In this document: one piece after another, positions 1 to 8,298 of the stretch
How the letters are laid out: each line of letters opens with the position of its first letter
Numbering within the stretch: the first letter of the stretch is position 1
Assembly: GCA_963747535.1 (NCBI GenBank)
Contig: CAVVFX010000011.1
Coordinates: forward strand, 372,001 to 436,000
DNA from: CAVVFX01 sp963747535
Lineage (GTDB): Bacteria; Acidobacteriota; Terriglobia; Bryobacterales; Bryobacteraceae
DNA length: 64,000 bases
Direction: 5' to 3'
Translations under genes and position numbers: made by a program
Notes under the pieces: generated by a model
Databases searched by the model: none
The model's input: only the letters and a program-made list of their open reading frames with translations
What the model was told of the DNA's origin: nothing

Positions 1-72
1 GATTTGATGATTGCGCGCTCGGTGCATCGCATTCTCGAAGCCGGCGCGGTGAACAAAAGGATTAAACCATGA
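1..72 (+). CDS. C-terminal end of probable acetate kinase (partial)
   Basis: An open frame enters from the left edge and ends at TGA 70-72, overlapping the phosphoketolase ATG at 69. The 23 visible residues contain DLMIARSVHRIL, which resembles the C-terminal helix of acetate/propionate kinases (usual pattern E-x-IA-x-x-x-x-x-L). Acetate kinase would turn the acetyl-phosphate made by the next gene into acetate and ATP, and the two genes are often adjacent. The assignment rests on a short tail plus context, so it is tentative. Confidence 0.45.
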   Translation, partial: DLMIARSVHRILEAGAVNKRIKP

Positions 73-2480
73 ATACCAATACACTGACTTTGGAAGCGAA
101 AGACTTGACCGCCAGGACCAATACGCTCACCCCGGAATTGCTCCACAACATGAATTCGTACTGGCGCGCGGCCAACTATCTGTCGGTCGGGCAGATCTAT
201 CTCTACGACAATCCGCTATTGAAAGAACCCCTCAAGCTTTCTCACGTAAAGCCGCTGGTCGTCGGGCATTGGGGCACGACTCCTGGTCAAAACTTCATCT
301 ACGTGCACTTGAACCGGGTGATCAAGAAGTATGACCTGGACATGTTCTACATTGCGGGGCCCGGTCATGGCGGGCCGGCGATTGTAGGCAACGTCTACCT
401 CGAAGGCACTTGGAGTGAAGTCTATCCGAACGTCACCCGGGACGAAGCTGGACTCAAGAAGTTGTTCACGCAGTTCTCGTTCCCCGGTGGGATTTCCAGC
501 CACGTAGCCCCGACGACGCCAGGCTCTATTCACGAAGGCGGCGAACTCGGATACTCCCTCAGCCATGCCTTCGGCGCCGCGTTCGACAATCCCGGTCTGA
601 TCGTCGCTTGTGTGGTCGGCGATGGTGAAGCAGAAACCGGTCCCCTGGCGACCGCCTGGCAATCGAACAAGTTTCTCGATCCCATCACCGACGGGGTCGT
701 GCTACCGATCCTGCACTTAAACGGGTTCAAGATCAGTAACCCAACAGTACTCGCCCGGATCGAACACGAGGAACTGGAGAAGTTCTACCAAGGTTGCGGT
801 TGGGAGCCCTTGTTCGTGGAAGGCGACGACCCCGAAACGATGCATCAACTCATGGCAGCTACCCTTGACAAGGCTATCGAGGACATCCGCCAGATCCAGG
901 AGCATGCGCGGACTGAAAAAGATGCCGCCCGGCCGCGCTGGCCGATGATTGTGCTCAGATCACCCAAGGGCTGGACGGGACCGAAAGTCGTCGATGGCTT
1001 GCAGGTCGAAGGCACCTTCCGGTCCCACCAGGTGCCCATCCTGGTGGATGCAGCGCATCCCGATCATGTCCAACAACTCGAAAGCTGGATGAGAAGTTAC
1101 AGGGCCGAAGAGTTGTTCGATGACAATGGCCGCCTTCTACCGGAGTTAGCCGAACTTGCGCCGAAGGGCAACCGGCGGATGGGCTCCAATCCGCATGCTA
1201 ACGGCGGACTGTTGCTGCGCGATCTGCGTATGCCGGACTTTCAGCTTCACGCGGTAAAGGTACCCGCGCCTGGCGCCGTCGAAGCGCAAGATACGTTCGT
1301 GCTGGGTAGCTTCATTCGTGACGTTGTGAAGCTGAATCAGGATCAGCGTAACTTCCGTCTCTTCGGTCCCGATGAAACCATCTCGAACCTCCTGGGGGCA
1401 GTCTTTGAAGTAACGAACCGTCAATGGGATGCCCAGGTGGTCAGCAATGACGAGTTCCTCGCGCCGGCCGGTCTTGTGCTGGACTCCATGCTCAGCGAGC
1501 ACCAGTGCGAGGGTTGGCTGGAAGGTTATCTGCTAACGGGGCGGCACGGTCTGTTCAACAGTTATGAGGCTTTCATCCGCATTGTCGACTCCATGTTCAG
1601 CCAGCACGCCAAATGGCTGAAGGTAACTTCGGAACTGCCCTGGCGCCGCAAGATCGCATCGCTGAATTATCTGCTCGCCTCGCACGTATGGCAGCAGGAT
1701 CACAACGGGTTCACTCATCAGGATCCAGGCTTTCTCGACCACGTGACAACCAAGAAGGCCAGTATCGTTCGCGCCTACCTGCCACCGGATGCGAATTGCC
1801 TGCTCTCTGTTATCGATCACTGCCTGCGCAGCCGGAATTACGTCAACGTCGTCGTGGCAGGCAAACATGCCCTTCCGCAATGGCTGACTATGGACGCGGC
1901 GGTGGCCCATTGCACTGAGGGAATCGGCATCTGGCAATGGGCCAGTAACGATCAGGATGGCGAACCGGACGTGGTGATGGGTTGCTGTGGGGACACACCC
2001 ACGCTGGAGATTCTAGCTGCTGTTTCGATTCTTCGCGAGCATCTTCCCAAACTCAAAATCCGCGTCGTCAATGTCGTGGATCTGATGAAGTTGCAGTCTA
2101 AGAGCGAGCACCCGCACGGACTCAGCGACACCGACTACGACTCGCTGTTCACCAAGGATAAACACGTCATCTTTGGCTTTCACGGCTATCCATGGCTGAT
2201 CCATCGGCTGACTTATCGCCGCACCAACCGCAATCTCCACGTTCGAGGTTACAAGGAAGAAGGCACCATCACGACTGCCTTCGATATGCGCGTGCAGAAT
2301 GATCTGGACCGTTTCCACCTGGTGCAAGACGTAGTCGACCGCCTGCCGCATCTGGGCTCTCAGGGGTCATACCTGAAGCAGACCATGCAGGACAAGCTCA
2401 TCGAACACAAGCTTTACATCGACAAACACGGTGAAGACTTGCCGGAAATCCGCAATTGGAAATGGAGCGCACCGAGATGA
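69..2480 (+). CDS. xfp: Phosphoketolase (xylulose-5-P / fructose-6-P)
   Basis: A full-length 803-aa thiamine-diphosphate enzyme that cleaves xylulose-5-phosphate or fructose-6-phosphate with phosphate to acetyl-phosphate plus glyceraldehyde-3-phosphate or erythrose-4-phosphate. The family signature EGGELGYSL lies at residues 156-164 and the ThDP/Mg-binding segment GDGEAETGPLATAWQSN at 184-200. GPGHGGPA at 97-104 and the length match the family. The start overlaps the stop of the upstream kinase fragment, implying co-transcription. Acetyl-phosphate plus acetate kinase gives a substrate-level ATP shunt; linkage to a second ATPase and stress genes suggests use under low oxygen or energy stress (inference). 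Confidence 0.97.
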   Translation: MNTNTLTLEAKDLTARTNTLTPELLHNMNSYWRAANYLSVGQIYLYDNPLLKEPLKLSHVKPLVVGHWGTTPGQNFIYVHLNRVIKKYDLDMFYIAGPGHGGPAIVGNVYLEGTWSEVYPNVTRDEAGLKKLFTQFSFPGGISSHVAPTTPGSIHEGGELGYSLSHAFGAAFDNPGLIVACVVGDGEAETGPLATAWQSNKFLDPITDGVVLPILHLNGFKISNPTVLARIEHEELEKFYQGCGWEPLFVEGDDPETMHQLMAATLDKAIEDIRQIQEHARTEKDAARPRWPMIVLRSPKGWTGPKVVDGLQVEGTFRSHQVPILVDAAHPDHVQQLESWMRSYRAEELFDDNGRLLPELAELAPKGNRRMGSNPHANGGLLLRDLRMPDFQLHAVKVPAPGAVEAQDTFVLGSFIRDVVKLNQDQRNFRLFGPDETISNLLGAVFEVTNRQWDAQVVSNDEFLAPAGLVLDSMLSEHQCEGWLEGYLLTGRHGLFNSYEAFIRIVDSMFSQHAKWLKVTSELPWRRKIASLNYLLASHVWQQDHNGFTHQDPGFLDHVTTKKASIVRAYLPPDANCLLSVIDHCLRSRNYVNVVVAGKHALPQWLTMDAAVAHCTEGIGIWQWASNDQDGEPDVVMGCCGDTPTLEILAAVSILREHLPKLKIRVVNVVDLMKLQSKSEHPHGLSDTDYDSLFTKDKHVIFGFHGYPWLIHRLTYRRTNRNLHVRGYKEEGTITTAFDMRVQNDLDRFHLVQDVVDRLPHLGSQGSYLKQTMQDKLIEHKLYIDKHGEDLPEIRNWKWSAPR

Positions 2481-2560
2481 AGACCCAAGAACTGATCGAC
2501 ACGGCGGCTAAGCTGCCTCTGTTCCGATCGCAGCCGATGTCGGAAGGTCTCGCGCAATAG
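2477..2560 (+). CDS. 27-codon orphan ORF between xfp and atpD
   Basis: An ATG overlapping the xfp stop opens a 27-aa frame (MKTQELIDTAAKL..., ending SEGLAQ) that stops at TAG 2558-2560, directly before the atpD GTG. The first 13 residues resemble the N-terminus of class I fructose-bisphosphate aldolases (x-TQELI-x-TAK-x-L), but nothing after them does. It may be the stub of a deleted aldolase gene or a small coupling ORF. I cannot tell whether it is translated. Confidence 0.25.
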   Translation: MKTQELIDTAAKLPLFRSQPMSEGLAQ

Positions 2561-4042
2561 GTGTACAGGAGGAAATTGGAAAACGCAACCACAGCAACGA
2601 ATACAGGAGTTGTAGTCTCCGTGCGCGGCAGCGTCGTGGATGTCAGGTTCGATGAGCACTTGCCGGTGATCTACTCCGTCCTGCGCGCTGGCGACGGAGG
2701 GCGCATCGTTATCGAAGTCCTCGTACAGCGCGATGCCCATTGCGTCCGCGGTATTGCCATGACGCCGACGCAAGGCTTGGCTCGAGGCATGCAAGTGGAG
2801 GATACGGGAGGGCCGCTCAAGGCGCCGGTAGGGAAAGGAATCCTCTCGCGTATGTTCAATGTCTTCGGCGATACCATCGACCGCGGAGCGGCGCTGTCCG
2901 ATATCCAATGGCGCTCTGTGCATCGAACTCCGCCGCCATTGTCGCAACGGTCCACCAAGAGCGAAGTGTTCGAGACGGGCATCAAGGTGATCGATGTGCT
3001 GGTGCCATTGGAGCGTGGCGGCAAGGCGGGACTTTTCGGCGGCGCCGGCGTGGGCAAGACGGTGTTGCTCACCGAAATGATCCACAACATGATCGGGCAT
3101 CAGAAGGGCGTTAGTATTTTTTGCGGCATCGGCGAACGTTGCCGTGAGGGCGAAGAGCTTTACGGAGATATGAAGGAGGCGGGCGTTCTGCCCAACATGG
3201 TCATGGTCTATGGCCAGATGAACGAGCCGCCAGGCAGCCGGTTCCGCGTTGGCCAGGCCGCTCTGACGATGGCCGAATACTTCCGCGATGACGAGCATCG
3301 CGATGTGTTGCTGCTCATCGACAATATCTTCCGGTTCATCCAGGCCGGCTCGGAAGTCTCAGGCTTGATGGGACAGATGCCGTCGCGTCTGGGCTATCAA
3401 CCCACCATGGGGACCGAGCTATCGGCGTTGGAGGAGCGCATCGCCAACACCGATACTGGCGCAATCACGTCCATTCAGGCAGTATATGTGCCGGCGGATG
3501 ATTTCACCGATCCTGCAGCCGTGCACACGTTTTCGCATCTCTCGGCTTCGGTCGTGCTCTCACGCAAGCGGTCCAGCGAAGGTCTGTTTCCAGCGATCGA
3601 CCCGCTACAGTCCAGTTCCAAGATGGCGACGCCTGGCATCGTCGGCGCACGGCACTACAGCCTGGCGCAGGAGATTCGGCGAACACTCGCGCAATACGGC
3701 GAACTCAAGGACATCATTGCCATGCTCGGTATGGAGCAACTCTCGCCGGAGGACCGCAAAGTAGTGGCCCGCGCGCGACGCTTGGAGCGTTTTCTTACCC
3801 AACCGTTCTTCACGACCGAACAGTTCACCGGCCTCAAAGGAAAACTCGTCACTCTCAAAGATGCGCTGGATGGCTGTGAGCGAATCCTGCGGGATGAATT
3901 CAAAGACTACGCGGAGAGCGCGCTCTACATGATCGGCAGCATTGACGAAGCGAAGGGAAAGCCTGCGGTAATAAAGTCTGCACCGGGGCCTGCGGCGAAG
4001 CCAGCACCGGAGGCCGCCCATGCCGGCGCTCATGCATCTTAA
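2561..4042 (+). CDS. atpD: N-type ATPase F1 subunit beta
   Basis: The catalytic F1 beta subunit of a second, N-type F-ATPase, 493 aa. Walker A GGAGVGKT is at residues 160-167; the DNIFRF and AGSEVSGLMGQMPSR motifs of beta subunits follow. Placement of beta first in the operon, followed by epsilon, is diagnostic of N-ATPases rather than housekeeping synthases. The start is uncertain: GTG 2561 gives this length, while AGGAGG at 2567-2572 lies inside the frame and may serve TTG 2576 (short spacing). An Ala/Pro-rich tail (about residues 470-493) is an extension beyond the core. The 3' end overlaps atpC. Confidence 0.95.
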   Translation: MYRRKLENATTATNTGVVVSVRGSVVDVRFDEHLPVIYSVLRAGDGGRIVIEVLVQRDAHCVRGIAMTPTQGLARGMQVEDTGGPLKAPVGKGILSRMFNVFGDTIDRGAALSDIQWRSVHRTPPPLSQRSTKSEVFETGIKVIDVLVPLERGGKAGLFGGAGVGKTVLLTEMIHNMIGHQKGVSIFCGIGERCREGEELYGDMKEAGVLPNMVMVYGQMNEPPGSRFRVGQAALTMAEYFRDDEHRDVLLLIDNIFRFIQAGSEVSGLMGQMPSRLGYQPTMGTELSALEERIANTDTGAITSIQAVYVPADDFTDPAAVHTFSHLSASVVLSRKRSSEGLFPAIDPLQSSSKMATPGIVGARHYSLAQEIRRTLAQYGELKDIIAMLGMEQLSPEDRKVVARARRLERFLTQPFFTTEQFTGLKGKLVTLKDALDGCERILRDEFKDYAESALYMIGSIDEAKGKPAVIKSAPGPAAKPAPEAAHAGAHAS

Positions 4043-4421
4043 GATTCTCCTGCCGTTTCAGATCTTCGCCGACAAAGTCGATGTATCGAGTATCGTTGCC
4101 GAGACAGTTGCGGGATCTTTTGGAATCTTACCCCACCGGCTCGATTGTGTGGCTGCCCTCACACCCGGAATCCTGACCTACAAGAGTGAATCCGACGGTG
4201 AAGTATTTGTAGCCGTAGACGAAGGAGTGCTGGCCAAGACCGGCGGGGATGTACTCGTCTCAGTGCGCCGTGCGTTGGGTGGAAAAGACCTGGCCCAATT
4301 GCGGGACGCAGTGGAGAAACAGTTTCTGACGCTGGATGCGCAGGAGCAAAGCGTGCGCACGGCCATGGCAAAAGTGGAGACCGGATTTCTGCGTCGATTG
4401 GCGGCCCTGCAAGATGAATAG
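4020..4421 (+). CDS. atpC: N-type ATPase F1 subunit epsilon
   Basis: 133-aa F1 epsilon subunit with the N-terminal beta-sandwich (LKILLPFQIF..., GSFGILPHRLDCVAAL) and a short C-terminal helical region. It couples the central stalk to the c-ring. The start overlaps the atpD end by 23 nt. CGGAGG at 4008-4013, six bases before ATG 4020, supports this start over the internal ATG 4032. Gene order beta-epsilon-Q-R is that of N-ATPase operons. Confidence 0.92.
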   Translation: MPALMHLKILLPFQIFADKVDVSSIVAETVAGSFGILPHRLDCVAALTPGILTYKSESDGEVFVAVDEGVLAKTGGDVLVSVRRALGGKDLAQLRDAVEKQFLTLDAQEQSVRTAMAKVETGFLRRLAALQDE

Positions 4422-4722
4422 CGAGCCGAGCCGAAAACAGTTCGTCGAGCAAGTCGGCGCGAAGGCCGCGCGCAAACTCAAGGCGCGCAACTCTACGAAA
4501 GGCGTCTGGTTTGGCCTCGGCATGATGGGGTTGATCGGCTGGTCGGTAACGGTTCCAACTCTGCTCGGAGTTGCGCTCGGACTGTGGATTGACAAGCATT
4601 ATCCCGGCACCCATTCCTGGACACTCGCGTTGCTGGTGGCAGGACTCGCCATCGGCTGTTTCAACGCGTGGCATTGGATCGACCAGCAGATGCGAGAGGA
4701 GCAGGATGATGACGATGAATGA
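4414..4722 (+). CDS. atpQ: N-type ATPase membrane protein AtpQ (AtpI/AtpZ-like)
   Basis: 102-aa protein beginning at ATG 4414, overlapping the atpC stop by 8 nt. Two hydrophobic helices (about residues 28-50 and 65-85) and the segment LLGVALGLWIDKHYPG fit the ATPase_gene1 family of small F0 assembly or accessory proteins. The C-terminus is strongly acidic (EEQDDDDE). Position between atpC and atpR matches the Q gene of N-ATPase operons. Its role in c-ring or complex assembly is inferred from family and context. Confidence 0.88.
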   Translation: MNSEPSRKQFVEQVGAKAARKLKARNSTKGVWFGLGMMGLIGWSVTVPTLLGVALGLWIDKHYPGTHSWTLALLVAGLAIGCFNAWHWIDQQMREEQDDDDE

Positions 4723-4996
4723 GACTCTGATGCTGGTGTTCGCGGGAGGCGCAGGCGTAGTGCTCGGCGCGATCTTCTTCGGCGGTCTTTGGTGGACGGT
4801 CCAGAGGGGCGTCTCGTCGAAACAGCCTGCGCTCTGGTTTTCCCTTAGCCTGCTGTTGCGCACCAGCATTACCCTGGCGGGATTCTACTTGGTCGGTGGC
4901 AGCGATTGGAAGAGGCTGCTTTCCTGCCTTATCGGATTTGTTTTGGCTCGGCTGGCAGTCACGCGCGTGTCGCGGCAGGTGAACCATGCGACTTAG
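4709..4996 (+). CDS. atpR: N-type ATPase membrane protein AtpR
   Basis: About 95-aa protein with three predicted membrane segments and conserved Arg residues in or near them (LLLRTSITLAGFYLVGG and LARLAVTRVSRQ), as in AtpR proteins. Three in-frame ATGs (4706, 4709, 4715) cluster at the start; GAGGAG 4696-4701 is best spaced for 4709. It overlaps atpQ by 14 nt and atpB by 11 nt. AtpR is restricted to N-ATPases and is thought to interact with the c-ring glutamate during assembly or ion binding; this last role is from literature, not visible here. Confidence 0.88.
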   Translation: MTMNETLMLVFAGGAGVVLGAIFFGGLWWTVQRGVSSKQPALWFSLSLLLRTSITLAGFYLVGGSDWKRLLSCLIGFVLARLAVTRVSRQVNHAT

Positions 4997-5702
4997 TCCC
5001 GACCAGTTGGTTTTCTGGCAATACGGATTCTTCAAACTCAACGGCACCATCGTATTCACGTGGGCACTGATGCTGGTGTTGGCGGCTGGTTCAAGGCTCA
5101 TCACTCGCCAACTGTCAACTGGCCTCGAACGCTCCCGCTGGCAGAACCTTTTGGAAATCATAGTCACCGGCATCGACCAGCAGATCGAAGAAGTCGGCCT
5201 CCGTCACCCGGAAAAGTATGTCGGTTTTATCGGCACCCTTTTCTTGTTCATTGCTCTGGCCAACCTCTTCACTGTCATCCCCGGCTACGCGCCGCCGACG
5301 AGTTCGCTTTCCACCACCGCTGCCCTGGCGCTATGCGTCTTTGTAGCCGTCCCACTTTTCGGCATCGAAGATCAAGGGGTAGGCGACTACCTCAAATCGT
5401 ATACGCAGCCGACCGTCATCATGCTGCCGTTCAACATCATCAGTGAGCTCTCGCGTACGCTGGCGCTGGCTGTCCGCCTCTTCGGCAACATGATGAGCGG
5501 GGCCATGATTATCGCCATTCTGCTGACCATCACTCCCTTTATCTTCCCCATCTTCATGACCATGCTCGGCCTGCTCACCGGCATGGTGCAAGCCTACATC
5601 TTCAGCATTCTGGCCGCGGTCTATATCGCGGCTGCGACGCGCACCCGCAAACCGAAACTCGAGCCAACAAACGCAGGCGATAACGCCTACTCCACAACCT
5701 AA
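4986..5702 (+). CDS. atpB: N-type ATPase F0 subunit a
   Basis: 238-aa multi-pass membrane stator subunit forming the two ion half-channels. The essential arginine is Arg164 in LAVRLFGNM, preceded by SELSRTLA at 153-160. HPEKYVGFIGTLFLFI and NLFTVIPGYAPPTSSL at 74-108 are typical of N-type a subunits. Five or six hydrophobic segments are visible. The start overlaps the end of atpR; translational coupling is likely. Confidence 0.96.
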   Translation: MRLSPDQLVFWQYGFFKLNGTIVFTWALMLVLAAGSRLITRQLSTGLERSRWQNLLEIIVTGIDQQIEEVGLRHPEKYVGFIGTLFLFIALANLFTVIPGYAPPTSSLSTTAALALCVFVAVPLFGIEDQGVGDYLKSYTQPTVIMLPFNIISELSRTLALAVRLFGNMMSGAMIIAILLTITPFIFPIFMTMLGLLTGMVQAYIFSILAAVYIAAATRTRKPKLEPTNAGDNAYSTT

Positions 5703-5709
5703 GGAATAT

Positions 5710-5991
5710 ATGGATACCTCAACCTCAATCGCCATCGCATCCATCATCACCGCCGGAGTTACCACCAGCTTTGGGTGCATGGCCCCAGCGCTGGGCGAAG
5801 GGAGGTCGGTCGCAACCGCACTCACCGCGCTGGCGCAGCAACCCGACGCCTCTGCCACCATCACGCGGACCCTGTTCGTTGGACTCGCGATGATCGAATC
5901 CACCGCGATCTACTGCTTTGTAGTCTCGATGATTCTGATCTTTGCCAACCCGTTCTGGAACCACGTGATCACCCAAGCGACCGGAAAGTGA
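5710..5991 (+). CDS. atpE: N-type ATPase F0 subunit c
   Basis: 93-aa two-helix rotor-ring subunit. Helix 1 carries APALGEGRS (residues 25-33) and helix 2 carries MIESTAIY (61-68). Glu63 is the ion-carrying carboxylate, with Ser64, Thr65 and Tyr68 as in Na+-type sites. The position occupied by Gln in the classical Na+ rotor (GQG) is Glu30 here (GEG), giving the two-carboxylate arrangement typical of N-ATPase c subunits. Whether the coupled ion is Na+ or H+ cannot be decided from sequence alone. Confidence 0.95.
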   Translation: MDTSTSIAIASIITAGVTTSFGCMAPALGEGRSVATALTALAQQPDASATITRTLFVGLAMIESTAIYCFVVSMILIFANPFWNHVITQATGK

Positions 5992-5995
5992 ACCT

Positions 5996-6748
5996 ATGCT
6001 CATCGATTGGTTCACAGTCTGTGCGCAAGCGCTGAACTTTCTCATCCTGGTCTGGCTGATGAAGCGCTTTCTCTACAAGCCCATTCTCGACGCGATCGAC
6101 GCGCGGGAGAAGAAGGTCGCCGCGGAACTCGCGGACGCCAACGCGAAGAAGGCGGAAGCCCAGAAGGACCGCGATGACTTCCAGCACAAGAACGAGGAGT
6201 TCGATAAACAGCGCGCCGCACTCATGACGAAAGCGACCGACGAGGCGAACGCCGAACGTCAGCGACTTCTTGATGAGGCGCGCAAGGCGGCCGACGTGCT
6301 GAGTGCCAAGAGACAGGAAGCACTTAAGACCGACGCTCATAACCTGGATCAAGCCATCACCCTCCGTACGCGGCAGGAAGTGTTTGCCATCGCACGGAAA
6401 GCTCTGACGGATCTGGCCACCGCGAGCCTGGAAGAACGCATGGGTGAAGTGTTCAACCGCCGGTTACACACAATGAACGGGCAAGCGAAAGAGACCGTCG
6501 CCGCGGCTCTCAGGAGTTCGTCAGAGCCCGCGGTTATCACCAGCACCTTTGACATGCCCGCGGACCAACGCGCAGCGATTCGGAACGCGCTCAACGAAAC
6601 CTTCTCGGCGGAAGTCCGCGTCCGTTTCGAAACCGCGCCGGATCTGATCAGCGGAATCGAACTCACTACCAATGGACAGAAGCTCGGCTGGAATATCTCC
6701 GATTACCTCGCGTCGATGGAGAAGAACGTCGGAGAACTGCTGAAATGA
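5996..6748 (+). CDS. atpF: N-type ATPase subunit b with delta-like C-terminus
   Basis: 250 aa, much longer than a usual b subunit (about 160). Residues 1-25 form the membrane anchor; about 28-135 is a highly charged coiled coil. The last ~70 residues (TFDMPADQR... VRVRFETAPDLISGIEL... NISDYLASM) resemble the C-terminal part of subunit delta/OSCP, where the segment L-I-x-G-I is typical. The operon has no atpH, so this gene probably supplies both b and delta functions. The start ATG 5996 lies 4 nt after the atpE stop; the end overlaps atpA by 4 nt (ATGA). Confidence 0.92.
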   Translation: MLIDWFTVCAQALNFLILVWLMKRFLYKPILDAIDAREKKVAAELADANAKKAEAQKDRDDFQHKNEEFDKQRAALMTKATDEANAERQRLLDEARKAADVLSAKRQEALKTDAHNLDQAITLRTRQEVFAIARKALTDLATASLEERMGEVFNRRLHTMNGQAKETVAAALRSSSEPAVITSTFDMPADQRAAIRNALNETFSAEVRVRFETAPDLISGIELTTNGQKLGWNISDYLASMEKNVGELLK

Positions 6749-8298
6749 GCACCTCGCCCGCCAGTTTGCAGGGTATCTTCGACGGCGCCTTCGCTGCCAT
6801 CGGCCAGGCGCGGGAATCCTTCACGCCGCAACTAACGCCGCACGAAGTGGGTACCATCACCAGCGTCTCGGACGGCATCGCCATGGTGTCCGGCCTTCCC
6901 GGCGCGGGCTACGAAGAACTCCTCGAGTTTCCCGGGGGCGTGTTCGGCATCGCGTTCAACGTAGATGCGGAGGAGATCGGGGTCGTACTGCTCGGCGAAT
7001 ATTCGCAATTGCATGCGGGCGATGAGGTCGTGCGCACCGGCCGGGTCATGGACGTGGCCGTGGGCGACGAATTGCTCGGGCGCGTCATCGATCCTCTTGG
7101 ACGGCCACTCGATGGCAAAGGCGTCTTTACATCGAGCGCACGCTTACCGATTGAACGACCCGCCGCGGCCATCATGGACCGGGCTCCGGTCAACGTGCCG
7201 CTCCAGACTGGCTTGAAGGTCATCGACGCGCTCATTCCGATCGGCCGGGGCCAGCGCGAATTGATTCTGGGCGACCGGCAGACGGGCAAGACGGCCATCG
7301 CTCTCGATACTATCCTGAACCAGCGCGGGAAGAATGTGGTTTGCGTTTACTGCGCGATTGGCCAGCGCGCTTCCGCCGTCGCAAAAGTAGTGGCTAACTT
7401 CCGCGAAAAGGGCGCTATGGATTACACGGTCGTGATAGTCGCAGAAGGCAACGACGCGCCTGGACTGGAATACATCACCCCTTACGCCGCTACCAGTATT
7501 GCTGAGCATTTCATGGAGGCGGGTCGCGACGTGCTGATCGTTTACGACGACCTGACGCAACACGCACGTGCTTATCGCGAGCTTTCCCTCCTGCTCCGGC
7601 GTCCACCGGGACGCGAGGCCTTCCCGGGCGACATTTTCTACATTCACTCGCGTCTGCTCGAACGTTCGACACACTTGCGAAAGGAACTCGGTGGTGGTTC
7701 GCTCACTGCACTGCCCATCATCGAGACCGAGGCGCAGGACATTTCTGCTTACATCCCTACTAACCTGATCTCCATCACGGACGGTCAGATTTACCTCTCG
7801 CCATCGCTGTTCGAATTGGGCGTAATGCCTGCGGTCGACGTCGGGAAATCGGTTTCGCGCGTCGGGGGCAAAGCGCAGTTTGCGGCCTACCGCGCGGTAG
7901 CGGGCGATCTCAAGCTTGCCTACGCGCAGTTTGAAGAACTCAAGACCTTTGCCCGCTTCGGTGCGCGCCTTGATGAAGGCACGCGTAAGAGCATCGACCA
8001 TGGACAGCGAATCCGCGCGTGTCTGAAGCAGCCGGAATTCTCCCCCGTATCCGTGCCCGCCCAAATCACGGTACTGCTGGCATTGACTGCAGGGCTCTTT
8101 GATGGCGTATCGCTCGACCAGATGACCAACGCCGAGGACGCGGTACAAAAGGCGACGTCGGAAATTCCGGCAGAAGTCTGCACTCGATTCGAAACAGCAG
8201 ACAAACTGAGCGACGAGGATCGCAAAACGGTAATCGAGATCGCCCGCAAAGCACTCTTGCCCTTCCAGCCCGAGCCCGCAGAGAAAGCCAAGCCATGA
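6745..8298 (+). CDS. atpA: N-type ATPase F1 subunit alpha
   Basis: 517-aa non-catalytic nucleotide-binding F1 subunit. Walker A GDRQTGKT is at residues 176-183; other alpha hallmarks are VYCAIGQRAS, YDDLTQHARAYRELSLLLRRPPGREAFPGD (read in two parts) and the SRVGGKAQ segment. Four-base overlaps with atpF upstream and atpG downstream indicate a tightly coupled operon. Confidence 0.97.
   Translation: MSTSPASLQGIFDGAFAAIGQARESFTPQLTPHEVGTITSVSDGIAMVSGLPGAGYEELLEFPGGVFGIAFNVDAEEIGVVLLGEYSQLHAGDEVVRTGRVMDVAVGDELLGRVIDPLGRPLDGKGVFTSSARLPIERPAAAIMDRAPVNVPLQTGLKVIDALIPIGRGQRELILGDRQTGKTAIALDTILNQRGKNVVCVYCAIGQRASAVAKVVANFREKGAMDYTVVIVAEGNDAPGLEYITPYAATSIAEHFMEAGRDVLIVYDDLTQHARAYRELSLLLRRPPGREAFPGDIFYIHSRLLERSTHLRKELGGGSLTALPIIETEAQDISAYIPTNLISITDGQIYLSPSLFELGVMPAVDVGKSVSRVGGKAQFAAYRAVAGDLKLAYAQFEELKTFARFGARLDEGTRKSIDHGQRIRACLKQPEFSPVSVPAQITVLLALTAGLFDGVSLDQMTNAEDAVQKATSEIPAEVCTRFETADKLSDEDRKTVIEIARKALLPFQPEPAEKAKP

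Noticed and set aside
7144..8148. 334-aa minus-strand frame opposite atpA
   Set aside because: Shadow of atpA.
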